Positions 17,270 to 26,323 of a stretch of 53,408 nucleotides of DNA are shown here, piece by piece. Below the pieces are notes generated by a model. It made no database searches, was not told the origin of the DNA, and worked only from the letters and a program-made list of their open reading frames with translations. The stretch spans positions 1-53,408 of the forward strand of contig JACNLW010000112.1 of NCBI GenBank assembly GCA_014381305.1, read 5' to 3'. Numbering within the stretch: position 1 is the first letter of the stretch; each line of letters starts with the position of its first letter. This DNA comes from Planctomycetota bacterium. Lineage in GTDB: Bacteria; Planctomycetota; Phycisphaerae; Phycisphaerales; SM1A02. The position numbers and the translations under genes are program-made.

Positions 17270-17761
17270 TTGGCGAAAGAACCATTTTTTAACATCGTTT
17301 TACTTTGTCCGCAAATTCCCAATAACACGGGAAACATTGGCCGAACTGCTATGGCTACAAGATGCCGATTGCACTTGATTCACCCATTGGCATTTGATCT
17401 TTCACTGAAAGCGGTACGCAGGTCAGGCATGGATTATTGGCGAGATGTTGATTTGAAAGAACATGACGATTGGGAATCGTTTCTTGATTCACAGCAACCG
17501 CAGCGGGTTTGGCTTTTTACAACTAAATCATCAGAAACATACTGGAATGCATCGTTCCAAAAAGGGGATTATTTACTTTTCGGGTCAGAGCAACATGGTG
17601 TCCCAGATGAGGTGCATGATTGGGTCACGAAAACGCAGGGGGAATCCGCACGGTTGTGCCTGCCTATGGAACAAGAAGCGAGAAGTTTGAACCTTGCCAC
17701 CGCAGTCTGCACTGCTGTGTACGAAGGCTTGCGACAATTACAACAAACTCCCCCCGAATAA
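17270..17761 (+). CDS. trmL: tRNA (cytidine/uridine-34 2'-O)-methyltransferase, SPOUT class
   Basis: A 163-aa SPOUT-knot methyltransferase modifying the wobble base of tRNA-Leu isoacceptors in E. coli. Visible are the N-terminal PQIPNNTGNIGRTA, the central LLFGSEQHGVPDEV and the C-terminal knot LPMEQEARSLNLATAV, where SAM binds. The start used is TTG 17270; AAAGG directly abuts it, so a slightly different start is possible. The last codons (QQTPPE) lie in the first unit of a 15-bp tandem repeat that continues past the stop. Confidence 0.9.
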   Translation: MAKEPFFNIVLLCPQIPNNTGNIGRTAMATRCRLHLIHPLAFDLSLKAVRRSGMDYWRDVDLKEHDDWESFLDSQQPQRVWLFTTKSSETYWNASFQKGDYLLFGSEQHGVPDEVHDWVTKTQGESARLCLPMEQEARSLNLATAVCTAVYEGLRQLQQTPPE

Positions 17762-17820
17762 CCTCCCCCCGAATTAACTCCCACCGAATCAACTCCCCCC
17801 GGATAAACTCACCCCCGGTG
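17746..17820 (+). repeat. Five-unit 15-bp tandem repeat spanning the trmL stop
   Basis: Units start at 17746, 17761, 17776, 17791 and 17806 with consensus AACTCCCCCCGAATA. The first unit contains the trmL stop codon, and the last becomes the left arm of a terminator hairpin. A G-rich relative of the motif is seen at about 7905-7945 between the ATPase gene and tRNA-Val. In another frame the array reads as repeated NSPRI, but that frame looks like a by-product. Confidence 0.85.
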
Positions 17821-17827
17821 AGTTTTT
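17805..17827 (+). terminator. trmL: Intrinsic terminator after trmL
   Basis: Stem AAACTCACC/GGTGAGTTT with loop CCC, followed by a T run (TTTTT ending at 17827). It uses the last unit of the 15-bp tandem repeat as its left arm. Confidence 0.75.
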
Positions 17828-17842
17828 CCACCCCCGAACTGA

Positions 17843-17867
17843 AAAAACTCACCGAGGGTGAGTTTTT
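17843..17867. terminator. Second hairpin terminator, symmetrical
   Basis: Perfect 11-bp stem AAAAACTCACC/GGTGAGTTTTT with loop GAG. Its A-rich left side and T-rich right side would allow termination in either direction. It lies 18 bp after the first terminator. Confidence 0.75.
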
Positions 17868-17986
17868 GGGTTCGCAGTGCTTTCAAAACCGAGCAGAAAG
17901 GGGATTTGGCTGCTATCATCGGCTTTCTTGACGCTGTAGCAGTGTTAAAACAGCGGTGATTCGTTCAATGAAGGAGAAGCAGAATT

Positions 17987-20041
17987 ATGGCCAATTACAC
18001 AACGACCGACATCCGTAACATTGTTTTGACGGGTTCTCCCGGAGCTGGGAAAACGACATTGATAGAACGGATGCTCCATGCAGCAGGTGAAATTGGCAAA
18101 GCTGGTCGAGTAGAAGATGGAAACACCATTTGCGATTTTGATGATTTAGAAAAAGAGTTTGGTCATAGTATTGATAGTACAGTTGTTCACTTTGATCACA
18201 AAAACGCACACATCAATTTGATCGATACGCCCGGCAGTCCAGGATTTTTTGGAAAAGTTGTTGCAGCATTACCTGCTATTGAAACCCAAGTTGTCATGAT
18301 TGATGCGTCGGCGGGGATCGATACAGCAGTGAGAAAATTAGTTGCAGTTGGTCGTGCACGCAATCTCCCGCAAGTAATTCTCATTAACAAAATAGATCAC
18401 TGCGAAGACAACGAAGCACTGCTTGGAAACATTCAAGAAACATTTGGCGATGTTTGTCGTCCTGTAAATTTGCCAACAGATGATGGAAAAGCAGTAATCG
18501 ATTGTTTTAAAAATGCAGCTGGAGAAAGCGATTTTGGCGATGTAGCAGAGTATCACACCGGAATCGTAGATCAAGTTGTTGAAGTCGACGAAGAACTGAT
18601 GGAAGCGTATTTGGAGCAAGGCGAAGTAAGCCCTGAGCAATTGCATGGTCCTTTTGAAGCTGCGCTTCGATCTGGCCACCTTGTGCCAGTCATGTTTATG
18701 TCTGCTAGTGCAGGAGTTGGTGTTTCGGAGTTCATGGATTTTGCAGCAGAACTCTGCCCGAATCCAAATGAAGGAAACCCCCGAACGTTTATTATTCATG
18801 AAGGTGATGACCAAGAAGAGTGGCACGCAACTGGTGATGCAGAGCATCCAGTTGCGCATGTTTTCAAAGTTTCTTCCGACCCGTATGTTGGCAAATTGAG
18901 TGTGTTTAGAGTGCACCAAGGTGCTGTAAGCTCAGATTTTCACCCAAGGACTAACGCACACCGTAAGGGATTGCGTCTCAGTCATGTGTTTAAATTACAA
19001 GGTAAGGATCATGTAGAAACAAAATCAGTTGTTGCTGGAGACATTGGTGCGGTTGCAAAAATTGACGAGCTTTCATACGGCGACGTCATGCATGATGGGT
19101 CAATCAGTGAGCAGATGAGAATAAAACCATTGCCAATGCCAAAACCAATGTTTGGATTGGCGATTGATGCTGCAAACCGTAACGCAGAAGTAAAACTTGG
19201 AGAAGCGCTTACGAAGTTGCTTTCAGAAGACCCAACCCTTGAACGCGACCGAGTAGCAGCAACTGGTGATCTAGTGATCCGAGGGTTAGGTGATATTCAC
19301 TTACGAGTGAAACTTCGCATGTTGAAGGATCGGTATGGAGTTGAAGTTGAAACGCGAACCCCAAAGGTTGCGTACAAAGAAACAATTACAGCAAACGCTG
19401 AAGGTCATCACAAGCATAAAAAACAATCTGGTGGTTCGGGTCAATTTGGCGAAGTCTATTTACGCATTGAGCCAGCAGTTGGTGAAGAAGCAGAAGAAAG
19501 TCCTGACGGATTCGTATTTGTTGATGACACCTTCGGAGGCTCAGTGCCCAAGCAGTTTTTACCCGCGATTGAAAAGGGTGTTCGCAGGGTGATGGGTGAA
19601 GGCGCGATCGCTGGATATCCAATGTATAACATTAAAGTTTCAGTGTATGACGGAAAGCACCACGCTGTTGACTCCAAAGAAATTGCATTTGTGACTGCTG
19701 GCCGCCGTGCATTCATCGATGCTGTGAAAAAGGCGAAGCCGGTACTTCTTGAACCATTTGTGAAGTTGCACATCACAATTCCAAGTAACCTTATTGGCGA
19801 TGTTTCATCAGATATTTCAGGAAAACGTGGTCGGATTCTTGGAACGGATTTATTGCCAGGTGATCAGTCACTGCTTGAAGCAGAAGCGCCACTTTCAGAA
19901 GTAATGTCATACACAAATCAGTTGAAGTCAATTACTGGTGGTACTGGTTCGTATGAGATGGAATACTCACACGACGAACGCACGCCTGCAAATGTTCAAG
20001 CTGACGTTGTGAAAGCATTTAAGCCTGATGCAGAAGAATAG
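17987..20041 (+). CDS. Elongation factor G-like translation GTPase (EF-G2 type)
   Basis: A 684-aa EF-G paralogue with all five domains. G1 is GSPGAGKTT (16-24), G3 DTPGSPGFFG and G4 NKID. The switch I segment (STVVHFDHK) departs from the RGITI of the main EF-G, which points to the FusA2/EF-G-like group rather than the primary elongation factor. Domain IV has KQSGGSGQFGEVYLRIEP. An AAGGAGAA site lies 8-9 nt before the ATG. It is monocistronic between strong terminators and a convergent hydrolase gene, with no ribosomal neighbours. Such paralogues may act in ribosome recycling or under stress; this one's role is unknown. Confidence 0.9.
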   Translation: MANYTTTDIRNIVLTGSPGAGKTTLIERMLHAAGEIGKAGRVEDGNTICDFDDLEKEFGHSIDSTVVHFDHKNAHINLIDTPGSPGFFGKVVAALPAIETQVVMIDASAGIDTAVRKLVAVGRARNLPQVILINKIDHCEDNEALLGNIQETFGDVCRPVNLPTDDGKAVIDCFKNAAGESDFGDVAEYHTGIVDQVVEVDEELMEAYLEQGEVSPEQLHGPFEAALRSGHLVPVMFMSASAGVGVSEFMDFAAELCPNPNEGNPRTFIIHEGDDQEEWHATGDAEHPVAHVFKVSSDPYVGKLSVFRVHQGAVSSDFHPRTNAHRKGLRLSHVFKLQGKDHVETKSVVAGDIGAVAKIDELSYGDVMHDGSISEQMRIKPLPMPKPMFGLAIDAANRNAEVKLGEALTKLLSEDPTLERDRVAATGDLVIRGLGDIHLRVKLRMLKDRYGVEVETRTPKVAYKETITANAEGHHKHKKQSGGSGQFGEVYLRIEPAVGEEAEESPDGFVFVDDTFGGSVPKQFLPAIEKGVRRVMGEGAIAGYPMYNIKVSVYDGKHHAVDSKEIAFVTAGRRAFIDAVKKAKPVLLEPFVKLHITIPSNLIGDVSSDISGKRGRILGTDLLPGDQSLLEAEAPLSEVMSYTNQLKSITGGTGSYEMEYSHDERTPANVQADVVKAFKPDAEE

Positions 20042-20122
20042 GCAGTTCGAAAAATCATTCTAGTGAAGCGCGGCTCAGATTCGCCATCTCGTCATCATTG
20101 AAAAAACAACCCGCAAGTAGTT

Positions 20123-20761
20123 TTAGAATCCTTGCAGGACAAACTGGTTTGTAGTTCGTTCCTCGCCGATGGTTGAACTTGGACCATGTCCTGGGTAAAT
20201 TTTCATCGAATCAGGCAATTTCATGAGCACTTCTGAAATGGAGTGGCGAAGATCATTGACATTACTTGTGGGAAAATCATGTCTGCCAATACTTCCAGCA
20301 AAAAGGGTGTCTCCAACAATCGCTTGATCACTCTCATCGTGAATAAAACAAATACTACCTGGGCTATGTCCTGGAGTATGCAAAACACGCCACCTTGAAC
20401 TGCCGAGAGTCAGTGTGCTTTGTTCGTTCAAATACCCTTGGACAGGCGCCGCTGTTACTGGCATTCCAGCCATTTCCGAAAGGTTCAACATCGGTGTTTG
20501 ATTCCACTCAGCCTCTGCTTTGTGGCAAAACATCGGAACGTTTCCAACCGCGCTGCGTAACTGATCAAGTCCTGCAATGTGATCGGCGTGGCAATGAGTC
20601 AGCAAAATCGCAGAGGGAGAAAGTTCTTTTTCATGTAAAAATTCGATGAGATTTTCAGGTTCATACCCACAATCTACAACCCAGCAATCATCATCACTTG
20701 TGACAATGTGACAATTGGTTTGGTAATCTCCAAGGACAAAAGTTGTTATATTTACAGGCAT
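20123..20761 (-). CDS. MBL-fold hydrolase (glyoxalase II-like)
   Basis: A 212-aa zinc hydrolase. HCHADHIAGLDQL supplies the HxHxDH site, followed by LHTPGHSPGS (third His), IVGDTLFAGSIGRHDF (bridging Asp) and IYPGHGPSSTIGEE. This pattern is typical of stand-alone glyoxalase II-like proteins, which hydrolyse thioesters such as S-lactoylglutathione analogues. It lacks the C-terminal helical domain of classical GloB. It is divergent from the cupin gene; the 47-bp gap assumes the cupin starts at 20809. Confidence 0.9.
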   Translation of the reverse strand: MPVNITTFVLGDYQTNCHIVTSDDDCWVVDCGYEPENLIEFLHEKELSPSAILLTHCHADHIAGLDQLRSAVGNVPMFCHKAEAEWNQTPMLNLSEMAGMPVTAAPVQGYLNEQSTLTLGSSRWRVLHTPGHSPGSICFIHDESDQAIVGDTLFAGSIGRHDFPTSNVNDLRHSISEVLMKLPDSMKIYPGHGPSSTIGEERTTNQFVLQGF

Positions 20762-20808
20762 TCGTGTTTCCTTCTTACAATACGTCTAGAATGAGGAAAT
20801 TCTACTCT

Positions 20809-21177
20809 ATGATTAAACGAAACATACGCGCTATCGACGGTAAGAAACTTGAAGGTGATGGGATTCAAGGTGTGACGATGAAGTTGCTTCTCGGTCAAAA
20901 TGACGGTGCTCCCACATTTGCAATGCGGCATTTTTCACTTGCATCATCTGGATGTACGCCCCTTCATCACCATGATTGGGAGCATGAAGTCCTCGTTCTC
21001 TCTGGAAATGGAGAAATTGAATGTGATGGTGAGGTCTCTCCAATCAGTTCTGGTGACTCCATCTATGTTCGAGCAAACGATTTGCACCAATTTCGCAACA
21101 CGGGCACTGAACCACTCGAGTTTATATGCATCGTCCCTGTTGAATCTGCTTGCGGAGAACCCGTACCAGGCAGTTGA
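20809..21177 (+). CDS. Single-domain cupin
   Basis: A 122-aa cupin. I chose ATG 20809 because GAGGAAA lies 9-10 nt upstream; the open frame extends to 20743. Motif 1 reads TPLHHHDWEHEVLVLSGNG, giving two His and one Glu metal ligands, and motif 2 is SGDSIYVRANDLHQFRN with the fourth His. Proteins of this size act as metal-dependent enzymes or small-molecule sensors. It heads a plus-strand run with a TPR protein, a HEAT lipoprotein and a MATE exporter, but its specific role is unknown. Confidence 0.85.
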   Translation: MIKRNIRAIDGKKLEGDGIQGVTMKLLLGQNDGAPTFAMRHFSLASSGCTPLHHHDWEHEVLVLSGNGEIECDGEVSPISSGDSIYVRANDLHQFRNTGTEPLEFICIVPVESACGEPVPGS

Positions 21178-21198
21178 CCCAACGAGTACACTACAACA

Positions 21199-22284
21199 AT
21201 GCACTCTCAGCAAGATGAACGGATTCATGTGTTGGCAAGGTTACTCCTTGTCTCTCCACTTCTCATTTCACTTGCAGTGCTCACAGCAGCAATAGATTGG
21301 TGGGGAACATATTGGTCTGAACCAATGCTGCTCGCTTCGGTAGCTGCTCTCTTGGCAGCTACGATCGCAATGTTAACCCATAGAAAATCTGCGGGTGTCT
21401 TTGCTGTTCTTGTACTGCTAGGAATCGGTGCAATCATCTCCGGTGGTCCTCTTCTTACAGGTGGAATGGTTGTTGCAGCAATCGGTTGGGCAGGGGCGGC
21501 TTTGAGTATATCTCTCTCTAAGAGAGGAACACTTGCAAGATCATCTTCCCAAGAAACAGATGTACCACCATGGGAAAAGCTCATGGAAGCATTGCAATTA
21601 TCTGAAAATGCAAAACGAGTTTTGTTTCGTGATCGCGAACTTGATTTGCTTCGAAGAACAATTCAAGATGACATGGCAAGCGGAGACGTGCACGCTGCTT
21701 TGATGCTTTGCGATCAGATGGGTTCTGAATTTGGCGCTGTCCAAGAAGCTGAGCAGTTACGTTCGCAAATTCAACAAGCATTGCATAAACAACATCAATC
21801 TCAAATTCAAGAAGAACTTAAGTTACTTGACGAATTACTAGTGAAGCACAAGTGGGTCGAGGCATATCAATACGCTGCAAAGATGCGTCGTCTGTATCCT
21901 GAAACTCCGCTCTTGCATGGAATCGAACAGCACATCGCTGACGCGCGCGTCCAGTACCGGCACACGCTTGAAGCGAAGTTTGTCGATGCTGCGGAGAAAA
22001 ATAACGTAGAAATTGCGATGGAACTCCTCAAGGAACTTGACAGGTATCTCACTCCCGACGAAGCACGGAGGTTTATGGAAACTGCAGATTCCGTGATTAC
22101 GAAGTATCGCGATACCCTCGGTACTCGATTCAAAATGGCAGTAAGCGACCGGCGTTGGACAGAAGCAATTGGCTTTGGTGATGCAATTATGTCTCAATTC
22201 CCCAATACAACCATGGCAAAAGAAGTTCGCGAATTATTAGACACAATTCAAAGCAGGGCAGATGAGGATGAGACTGCAACATGA
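21199..22284 (+). CDS. Multi-pass membrane protein with C-terminal helical/TPR-like domain
   Basis: A 361-aa protein. Residues 12-115 hold about four membrane helices. From about 125 to the end it is soluble and helical, with EELKLLDELLVKHKWVEAYQ and KNNVEIAMELLKELDRYL suggesting TPR-like hairpins, and a repeated W/A-E-A-I/Y pattern. No catalytic residues are evident. The stop overlaps the start of the HEAT lipoprotein gene by 4 nt, so the two may work together at the membrane. Family unassigned. Confidence 0.75.
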   Translation: MHSQQDERIHVLARLLLVSPLLISLAVLTAAIDWWGTYWSEPMLLASVAALLAATIAMLTHRKSAGVFAVLVLLGIGAIISGGPLLTGGMVVAAIGWAGAALSISLSKRGTLARSSSQETDVPPWEKLMEALQLSENAKRVLFRDRELDLLRRTIQDDMASGDVHAALMLCDQMGSEFGAVQEAEQLRSQIQQALHKQHQSQIQEELKLLDELLVKHKWVEAYQYAAKMRRLYPETPLLHGIEQHIADARVQYRHTLEAKFVDAAEKNNVEIAMELLKELDRYLTPDEARRFMETADSVITKYRDTLGTRFKMAVSDRRWTEAIGFGDAIMSQFPNTTMAKEVRELLDTIQSRADEDETAT

Positions 22285-23117
22285 TAGAACGCACGATTTT
22301 TACCACTTGCACTTTGTCCCTCTTACTGTTTCTTGGAGGTTGTGTCACAGATGATTTCAATGATTTAGCAAAGGGGTTTGCCCCTGTTACGCCAAACCAA
22401 GCTGCAATGATGGCGAGTGATCAGCACTCGCCAGATGAACGGAGAGAGGGAATTACGTTGCTCGCTAACTCTCCATTTGGTGGAGGTCCTCCTTATGTTT
22501 CAATGTACCGAGACTATGTCATCGAGGACGGCGATCCACTTGTGCGTGCCGCTGCGATAAAAGCACTTGCAAGATATGCAGAAGTTACAGATGCTGAATT
22601 GATCGCACCTTGGTTACGCTCAGACGGTTCGGAAAGTATTCAAGTCAGACGTGAGGCAGCTGTTGCATTGCAAAGAATTCATAATCCAATTGTGGTGGGA
22701 GATCTTCTTCGTTCTCTCGGTGACGAAAACGAGGACAGTACAGTTCGGGCTTTTTGTGCGACTGCCCTTGGACATTACCCTGAAGACCGAGTTCTTTTGG
22801 GGTTGATTTCAAGTTTAGATGCAAATGAACTCACAATAAATCTTGCATCATCAGAATCGCTTCATATTTTGACGGGCCAAGTGTTTGGCACCGATCAATA
22901 TGCTTGGTTTGAATGGTATAGAGCAACGCATGATGCAAACAATAACCCGTTTGAAGCGATGACTTTTTTTCAATACCCTACATTCAAATATGAAACTAGA
23001 TGGTATGACCGATTTGTTTTTTGGGAACATCGGAATGAAGAAAAACCGGACGTACCAGTCGGGCTTGAAGATCCAACACGTCGTTCAACCTATGATGATT
23101 CCTCAGTTTCCCAGTGA
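22281..23117 (+). CDS. HEAT-repeat lipoprotein
   Basis: A 278-aa protein with a lipoprotein signal peptide; the lipobox FLGGC puts the lipidated Cys at residue 21. Residues about 80-190 contain HEAT-type repeats (DPLVRAAAIKALARYAE; SIQVRREAAVALQRI; DSTVRAFCATALGHY), an alpha-solenoid used for protein binding. The C-terminal 80 residues are aromatic-rich (WFEWYRATHD, RWYDRFVFWEHR). It overlaps both neighbours by 4 nt, so it is translationally coupled to the upstream membrane protein and to the MATE gene. Role unknown. Confidence 0.82.
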   Translation: MIERTIFTTCTLSLLLFLGGCVTDDFNDLAKGFAPVTPNQAAMMASDQHSPDERREGITLLANSPFGGGPPYVSMYRDYVIEDGDPLVRAAAIKALARYAEVTDAELIAPWLRSDGSESIQVRREAAVALQRIHNPIVVGDLLRSLGDENEDSTVRAFCATALGHYPEDRVLLGLISSLDANELTINLASSESLHILTGQVFGTDQYAWFEWYRATHDANNNPFEAMTFFQYPTFKYETRWYDRFVFWEHRNEEKPDVPVGLEDPTRRSTYDDSSVSQ

Positions 23118-24643
23118 AAGAACAGGAAAAAACTGACCAAATAGAAAAACAAAGGCTCGCAACAATGCAGCCTTCTCCTGAAGATTTGCAAGAGCCGCTC
23201 TCTGAACCTGTTGGTTCAATTCAAAGTGGTTCACTTGCAGGTAAATCAATGTCAACTGCGATTTGGTTTTTGGCAATGCCAATTCTTGTGCAGCAAATTT
23301 TAGTTGCATGTGTCGGATTGGCAGACAAAATGTTTGCAGGCGCATTGCCTGAAAAGGTTGTACTTCCTGCAATGGATGCAATCGGAATCGGTTCGTATAT
23401 TGGGTGGTTCATTGCAATTGCAGTTTCTGGTGTCGGCGTCGGTGGACAAGCACTTATAGCAAGAGCGATGGGTGGCGGTAAAAAACAAATGGCAAGCGAT
23501 GTACTCGGTCAATCGATCGTACTCGCTGCGATGTGGGGAATTGTAGTAGGCGCAGGGCTTTGGTTTGTCGCTGCGCCACTCGGTGATCTCTGCCAACTTT
23601 CACCTGCAGCAAAAATATACTTAATGCAGTACATCCAAATTCTCGCAATCAGCATGCCATTTTGCAGCATCATGACAACCGGAGCGATGGCATTGCACGG
23701 CAGCGGCGATACATTGCGCCCAGCAATCGTGACTCTCTTTGTAAATGTTGTTAATATTTCTGTTTCGTTTGTGTTGAGTGGCGCAGATCTTCGATTTGGT
23801 GAAGAAGTATTTTCTAACCCATTTCATTGGGATTTTCATGTGGTAGGAATTGCCTTGGGCACATCTGCGGCGTATGTCGTTGGGGGTGTTTGTATTATTG
23901 GTGTTCTGCTGCGTGGGGTAAAAGATCTTCAATTGAAAGCGAAGGATCTTCTGCCAAAATTAGATGTATTTTGGAAAATTGCGAGGATCGGCATTCCAAG
24001 TTTCTTCGAAGGACTATCAATGTGGACAGCGAACTTGTTTGTGTTGTACTTCATTGGCAAAATATCTGCCAAGTTAGCACATGAAGGCGAGGATATTGCA
24101 CAAGGCTTGCAGGGAGCGCATGTCATTGCTGTGCAATGGGAAGCGTTTAGTTTTTTGCCTGGTTTTGCGATTGGCACAGCTGCAGGTGCATTGGCTGGAC
24201 AATACCTTGGGGCGAACAACATTAAAGATGCACGGAAATCTACGCTTATTTGTGTCTTGTTAGCGATGTTGTTTATGGGCACAATGGGGCTTGGCATGAT
24301 TTTCTTTGGGGATCAACTCACTTCAATTATTTCGAACCAACCAATCCATTTGTCGCTTGTTCCTAAACTGCTATTTGTCGCAGGCATTATGCAACTTGGT
24401 TTTGCAGTGATGATGGTTATTCGACAAACACTAAAAGGAACCGGCGATACAGTTTGGACATTTATTATCACGACGTTTTCTAGCTGGTGCATTCGTATAC
24501 CAGCAGTGTGGTATCTTGGTGTTCACCTTGACTATGGTCTTGTTGGCATTTGGTATGCGCTGTGCGGTGAAATGATTATTCGAGCAGGGTTGTTTTCAAT
24601 ACGTTTCTTTCAAGGCGGCTGGGCGTTGAAAAAATTGAGTTAA
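23114..24643 (+). CDS. MATE-family efflux transporter
   Basis: A 509-aa cation/drug antiporter of the MATE superfamily with about twelve membrane helices. Characteristic segments are MSTAIWFLAMPILVQQIL (helix 1), VGVGGQALIARAMGGG (loop and helix 2), GDTLRPAIVTLFVNVVNI and FAIGTAAGALAGQYLGA, which repeats the helix 2 motif in the second half. The start used is GTG 23114, overlapping the upstream stop; ATG 23165 is an alternative that removes a charged 17-residue leader. Its stop overlaps the convergent phosphoesterase stop by 4 nt. Confidence 0.92.
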   Translation: MKEQEKTDQIEKQRLATMQPSPEDLQEPLSEPVGSIQSGSLAGKSMSTAIWFLAMPILVQQILVACVGLADKMFAGALPEKVVLPAMDAIGIGSYIGWFIAIAVSGVGVGGQALIARAMGGGKKQMASDVLGQSIVLAAMWGIVVGAGLWFVAAPLGDLCQLSPAAKIYLMQYIQILAISMPFCSIMTTGAMALHGSGDTLRPAIVTLFVNVVNISVSFVLSGADLRFGEEVFSNPFHWDFHVVGIALGTSAAYVVGGVCIIGVLLRGVKDLQLKAKDLLPKLDVFWKIARIGIPSFFEGLSMWTANLFVLYFIGKISAKLAHEGEDIAQGLQGAHVIAVQWEAFSFLPGFAIGTAAGALAGQYLGANNIKDARKSTLICVLLAMLFMGTMGLGMIFFGDQLTSIISNQPIHLSLVPKLLFVAGIMQLGFAVMMVIRQTLKGTGDTVWTFIITTFSSWCIRIPAVWYLGVHLDYGLVGIWYALCGEMIIRAGLFSIRFFQGGWALKKLS

Positions 24644-25404
24644 GCGCCCATTGACAATCGCTCTGCAAGGATTGTTGGCAGGCCAGCTTTTTGTGTCGCT
24701 TCTTGGGCAGCGGCGATATCGTATTCAGTGCGATGGACTGTAAAAATTGCTTCAGCGTCAGGCGAGGTGTATTCTAAAATACCGAAACTTGCTCGCGGAT
24801 CAGAATCTCGCGGTTGTCCAACCGCGCCGGGATTGCAAAGGTGTCGTTTTAAGGGATCGAGAACGATGGGTGTTCCATCCGTAGGAATTTGAAAGAAGAC
24901 CGATTCAGCAGTCGCCACTCCATCAGGTGTGCTGAACACTGTTGGAAGATGTGTATGCCCATGAAGACAAATCCCCTCATCAAGACTCGCAAATGCTTCA
25001 ACTGCGTGTCCAACTTCATGGACATAAGCACTGTCATGCAACGCGGGAGTGTCGTGGACTAAAAGTAAGGCATCGCCCAATCGAATGCGAGTTTTCATAT
25101 GGCTCAATGCGATCAAATGGTAGGGGCCAAGTTGATCACGTGTCCAATTCAGTGCAGCGAGAGCTGCGTTATTGAAATATTTCCCAAGGTTTGGGTCAAG
25201 CGCAGCTTCATCGTGGTTCCCCCTGACAACTTCATCACAATAACTCAGTACCAAATCTAAACATTGCGCAGGATTTGGGCCATAACCAACGATGTCTCCA
25301 AGGCAAATGATTCGATCCACGTTCATTGTTCCGAGGCGGTCGTAGACAGCCATCAGTGCATGAGAGTTCCCGTGAATATCTGAAATGATTCCGTACCGCG
25401 ACAT
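24640..25404 (-). CDS. Calcineurin-like metallophosphoesterase
   Basis: A 254-aa dinuclear metal phosphoesterase of the YfcE/diadenosine-tetraphosphatase-like group. All five motifs are present: SDIHGN, GDIVGYGPNP, VRGNHDEA, an LLVHD segment and LHGHTHLP. The C-terminal CNPGAVGQPRDSDPRASFGIL is typical of this subfamily. Likely acts on nucleotides or phosphodiesters; substrate unknown. It follows infC by 8 bp, so it probably belongs to the thrS-infC transcript. Confidence 0.88.
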   Translation of the reverse strand: MSRYGIISDIHGNSHALMAVYDRLGTMNVDRIICLGDIVGYGPNPAQCLDLVLSYCDEVVRGNHDEAALDPNLGKYFNNAALAALNWTRDQLGPYHLIALSHMKTRIRLGDALLLVHDTPALHDSAYVHEVGHAVEAFASLDEGICLHGHTHLPTVFSTPDGVATAESVFFQIPTDGTPIVLDPLKRHLCNPGAVGQPRDSDPRASFGILEYTSPDAEAIFTVHRTEYDIAAAQEATQKAGLPTILAERLSMGA

Positions 25405-25412
25405 TGAATGAT

Positions 25413-26036
25413 TTAATCTTTAGATTCTTTTTCTGAATCTTTTTCCTGTTGTGCTTTTTGTGCTGCAAGCACTTTTTGGATTTTAATTTTGTCTGGTGCA
25501 AGTACCATTGTTTGACGCCTACCCGCCATGCGAGGTGCAAGTTCAACTTTAGCAATATCTGAGAGGGTCTCAATAATTTCTCGCATGCGTTGATGTCCCC
25601 GTTCTTTATGCATCATTTCCCTGCCACGGAAATTTTGTACGATAAGAACTTTGTGACCATCAAGTAAAAACTTTCTTGCTTGGTTTAAACGAATCTCTAT
25701 GTCATGTGGATCAATTTTCATTGATCTGCCAAGTCGAACTTCTTTTGTTTCGACTACTTTTGTCTTTGCACGGTTTGCGCGGTCCTTCTTAGACTGTTCG
25801 TACTTGAACTTCCCAAAGTCTAGAATTCTGCAAACTGGAGGATCGGAGCCGGGTGAAACTTCAACGAGATCAAGATCTGCAGTCCTTGCTCGTTCAATGG
25901 CCTCTGAAATTGGGACAAGCCCAATCATATTTTCATCTTGGTCAATAAGCCGGACGGTCTTTGCACGAATGCGATCATTGATGCGAGGTGACTTTTGGCT
26001 ATTTTCTTGGGGTCGAATAAAACGTCTACGAGCGAT
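25413..26036 (-). CDS. infC: Translation initiation factor IF-3, probable AUC start
   Basis: IF-3 binds the 30S subunit, blocks premature 50S joining and checks start-codon choice. Visible are RINDRIRAKTVRLID (N-domain), PPVCRILDFGKFKYEQ (linker) and KIDPHDIEIRLNQARKFLLDGHKVL (C-domain). The frame extends upstream to an ATG at 26090, but there is no ribosome site there. GGAGGA (26044-26049) sits 7 nt before an in-frame ATC at 26036, giving 207 aa starting ARRRFIRPQ. Non-AUG starts are a known autoregulatory feature of infC (AUU in E. coli). The tail after VLAAQKAQ is Lys/Glu-rich. Confidence 0.93.
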   Translation of the reverse strand: MARRRFIRPQENSQKSPRINDRIRAKTVRLIDQDENMIGLVPISEAIERARTADLDLVEVSPGSDPPVCRILDFGKFKYEQSKKDRANRAKTKVVETKEVRLGRSMKIDPHDIEIRLNQARKFLLDGHKVLIVQNFRGREMMHKERGHQRMREIIETLSDIAKVELAPRMAGRRQTMVLAPDKIKIQKVLAAQKAQQEKDSEKESKD

Positions 26037-26323
26037 GGCGGAGTCCTCCAATAGATTCCATATAAAAGTAAGCAGAGTGTTGCTGCGCAACGTGGTGTAA
26101 AAATCTGCTTGCGTGAACCCGAAAGGTACAAAAACAATTTGTTGGGCAGATCGTCATGAAGTCATGTTTGTAACCACTTCGTTCAATACGCGTGTGCGCT
26201 CACTTCGAGTGGGAAGTGAAGGCTGTTGATCGAGTTTGTGGTTCAAAGTCTGCGCCATATATTTGGCTGCCTCACCTAAGTGGTGAGGAGGTAAGTGCAG
26301 GATATGTTGTTTTTGGTCAACTA
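26037..26323 (-). promoter_or_regulatory. thrS-infC intergenic region with small hairpins
   Basis: A 287-bp gap with no convincing gene. On the minus strand it holds a 7-bp hairpin at 26270-26288 (CCTCACC/GGTGAGG) just after thrS and another at 26200-26219 (TCACTTC/GAAGTGA). Near infC there is a T/A-rich TTTTATAT that could be a -10 box, followed by the strong GGAGGA site. An independent infC promoter and leader is the likely reading; no known riboswitch or L20-type leader is recognised. Confidence 0.4.

Noticed and set aside
17620-17931. Open frame encoding repeated NSPRI pentapeptides
   Set aside because: The peptide repeat is a consequence of the 15-bp tandem DNA repeat, and most of the frame overlaps trmL in another phase.
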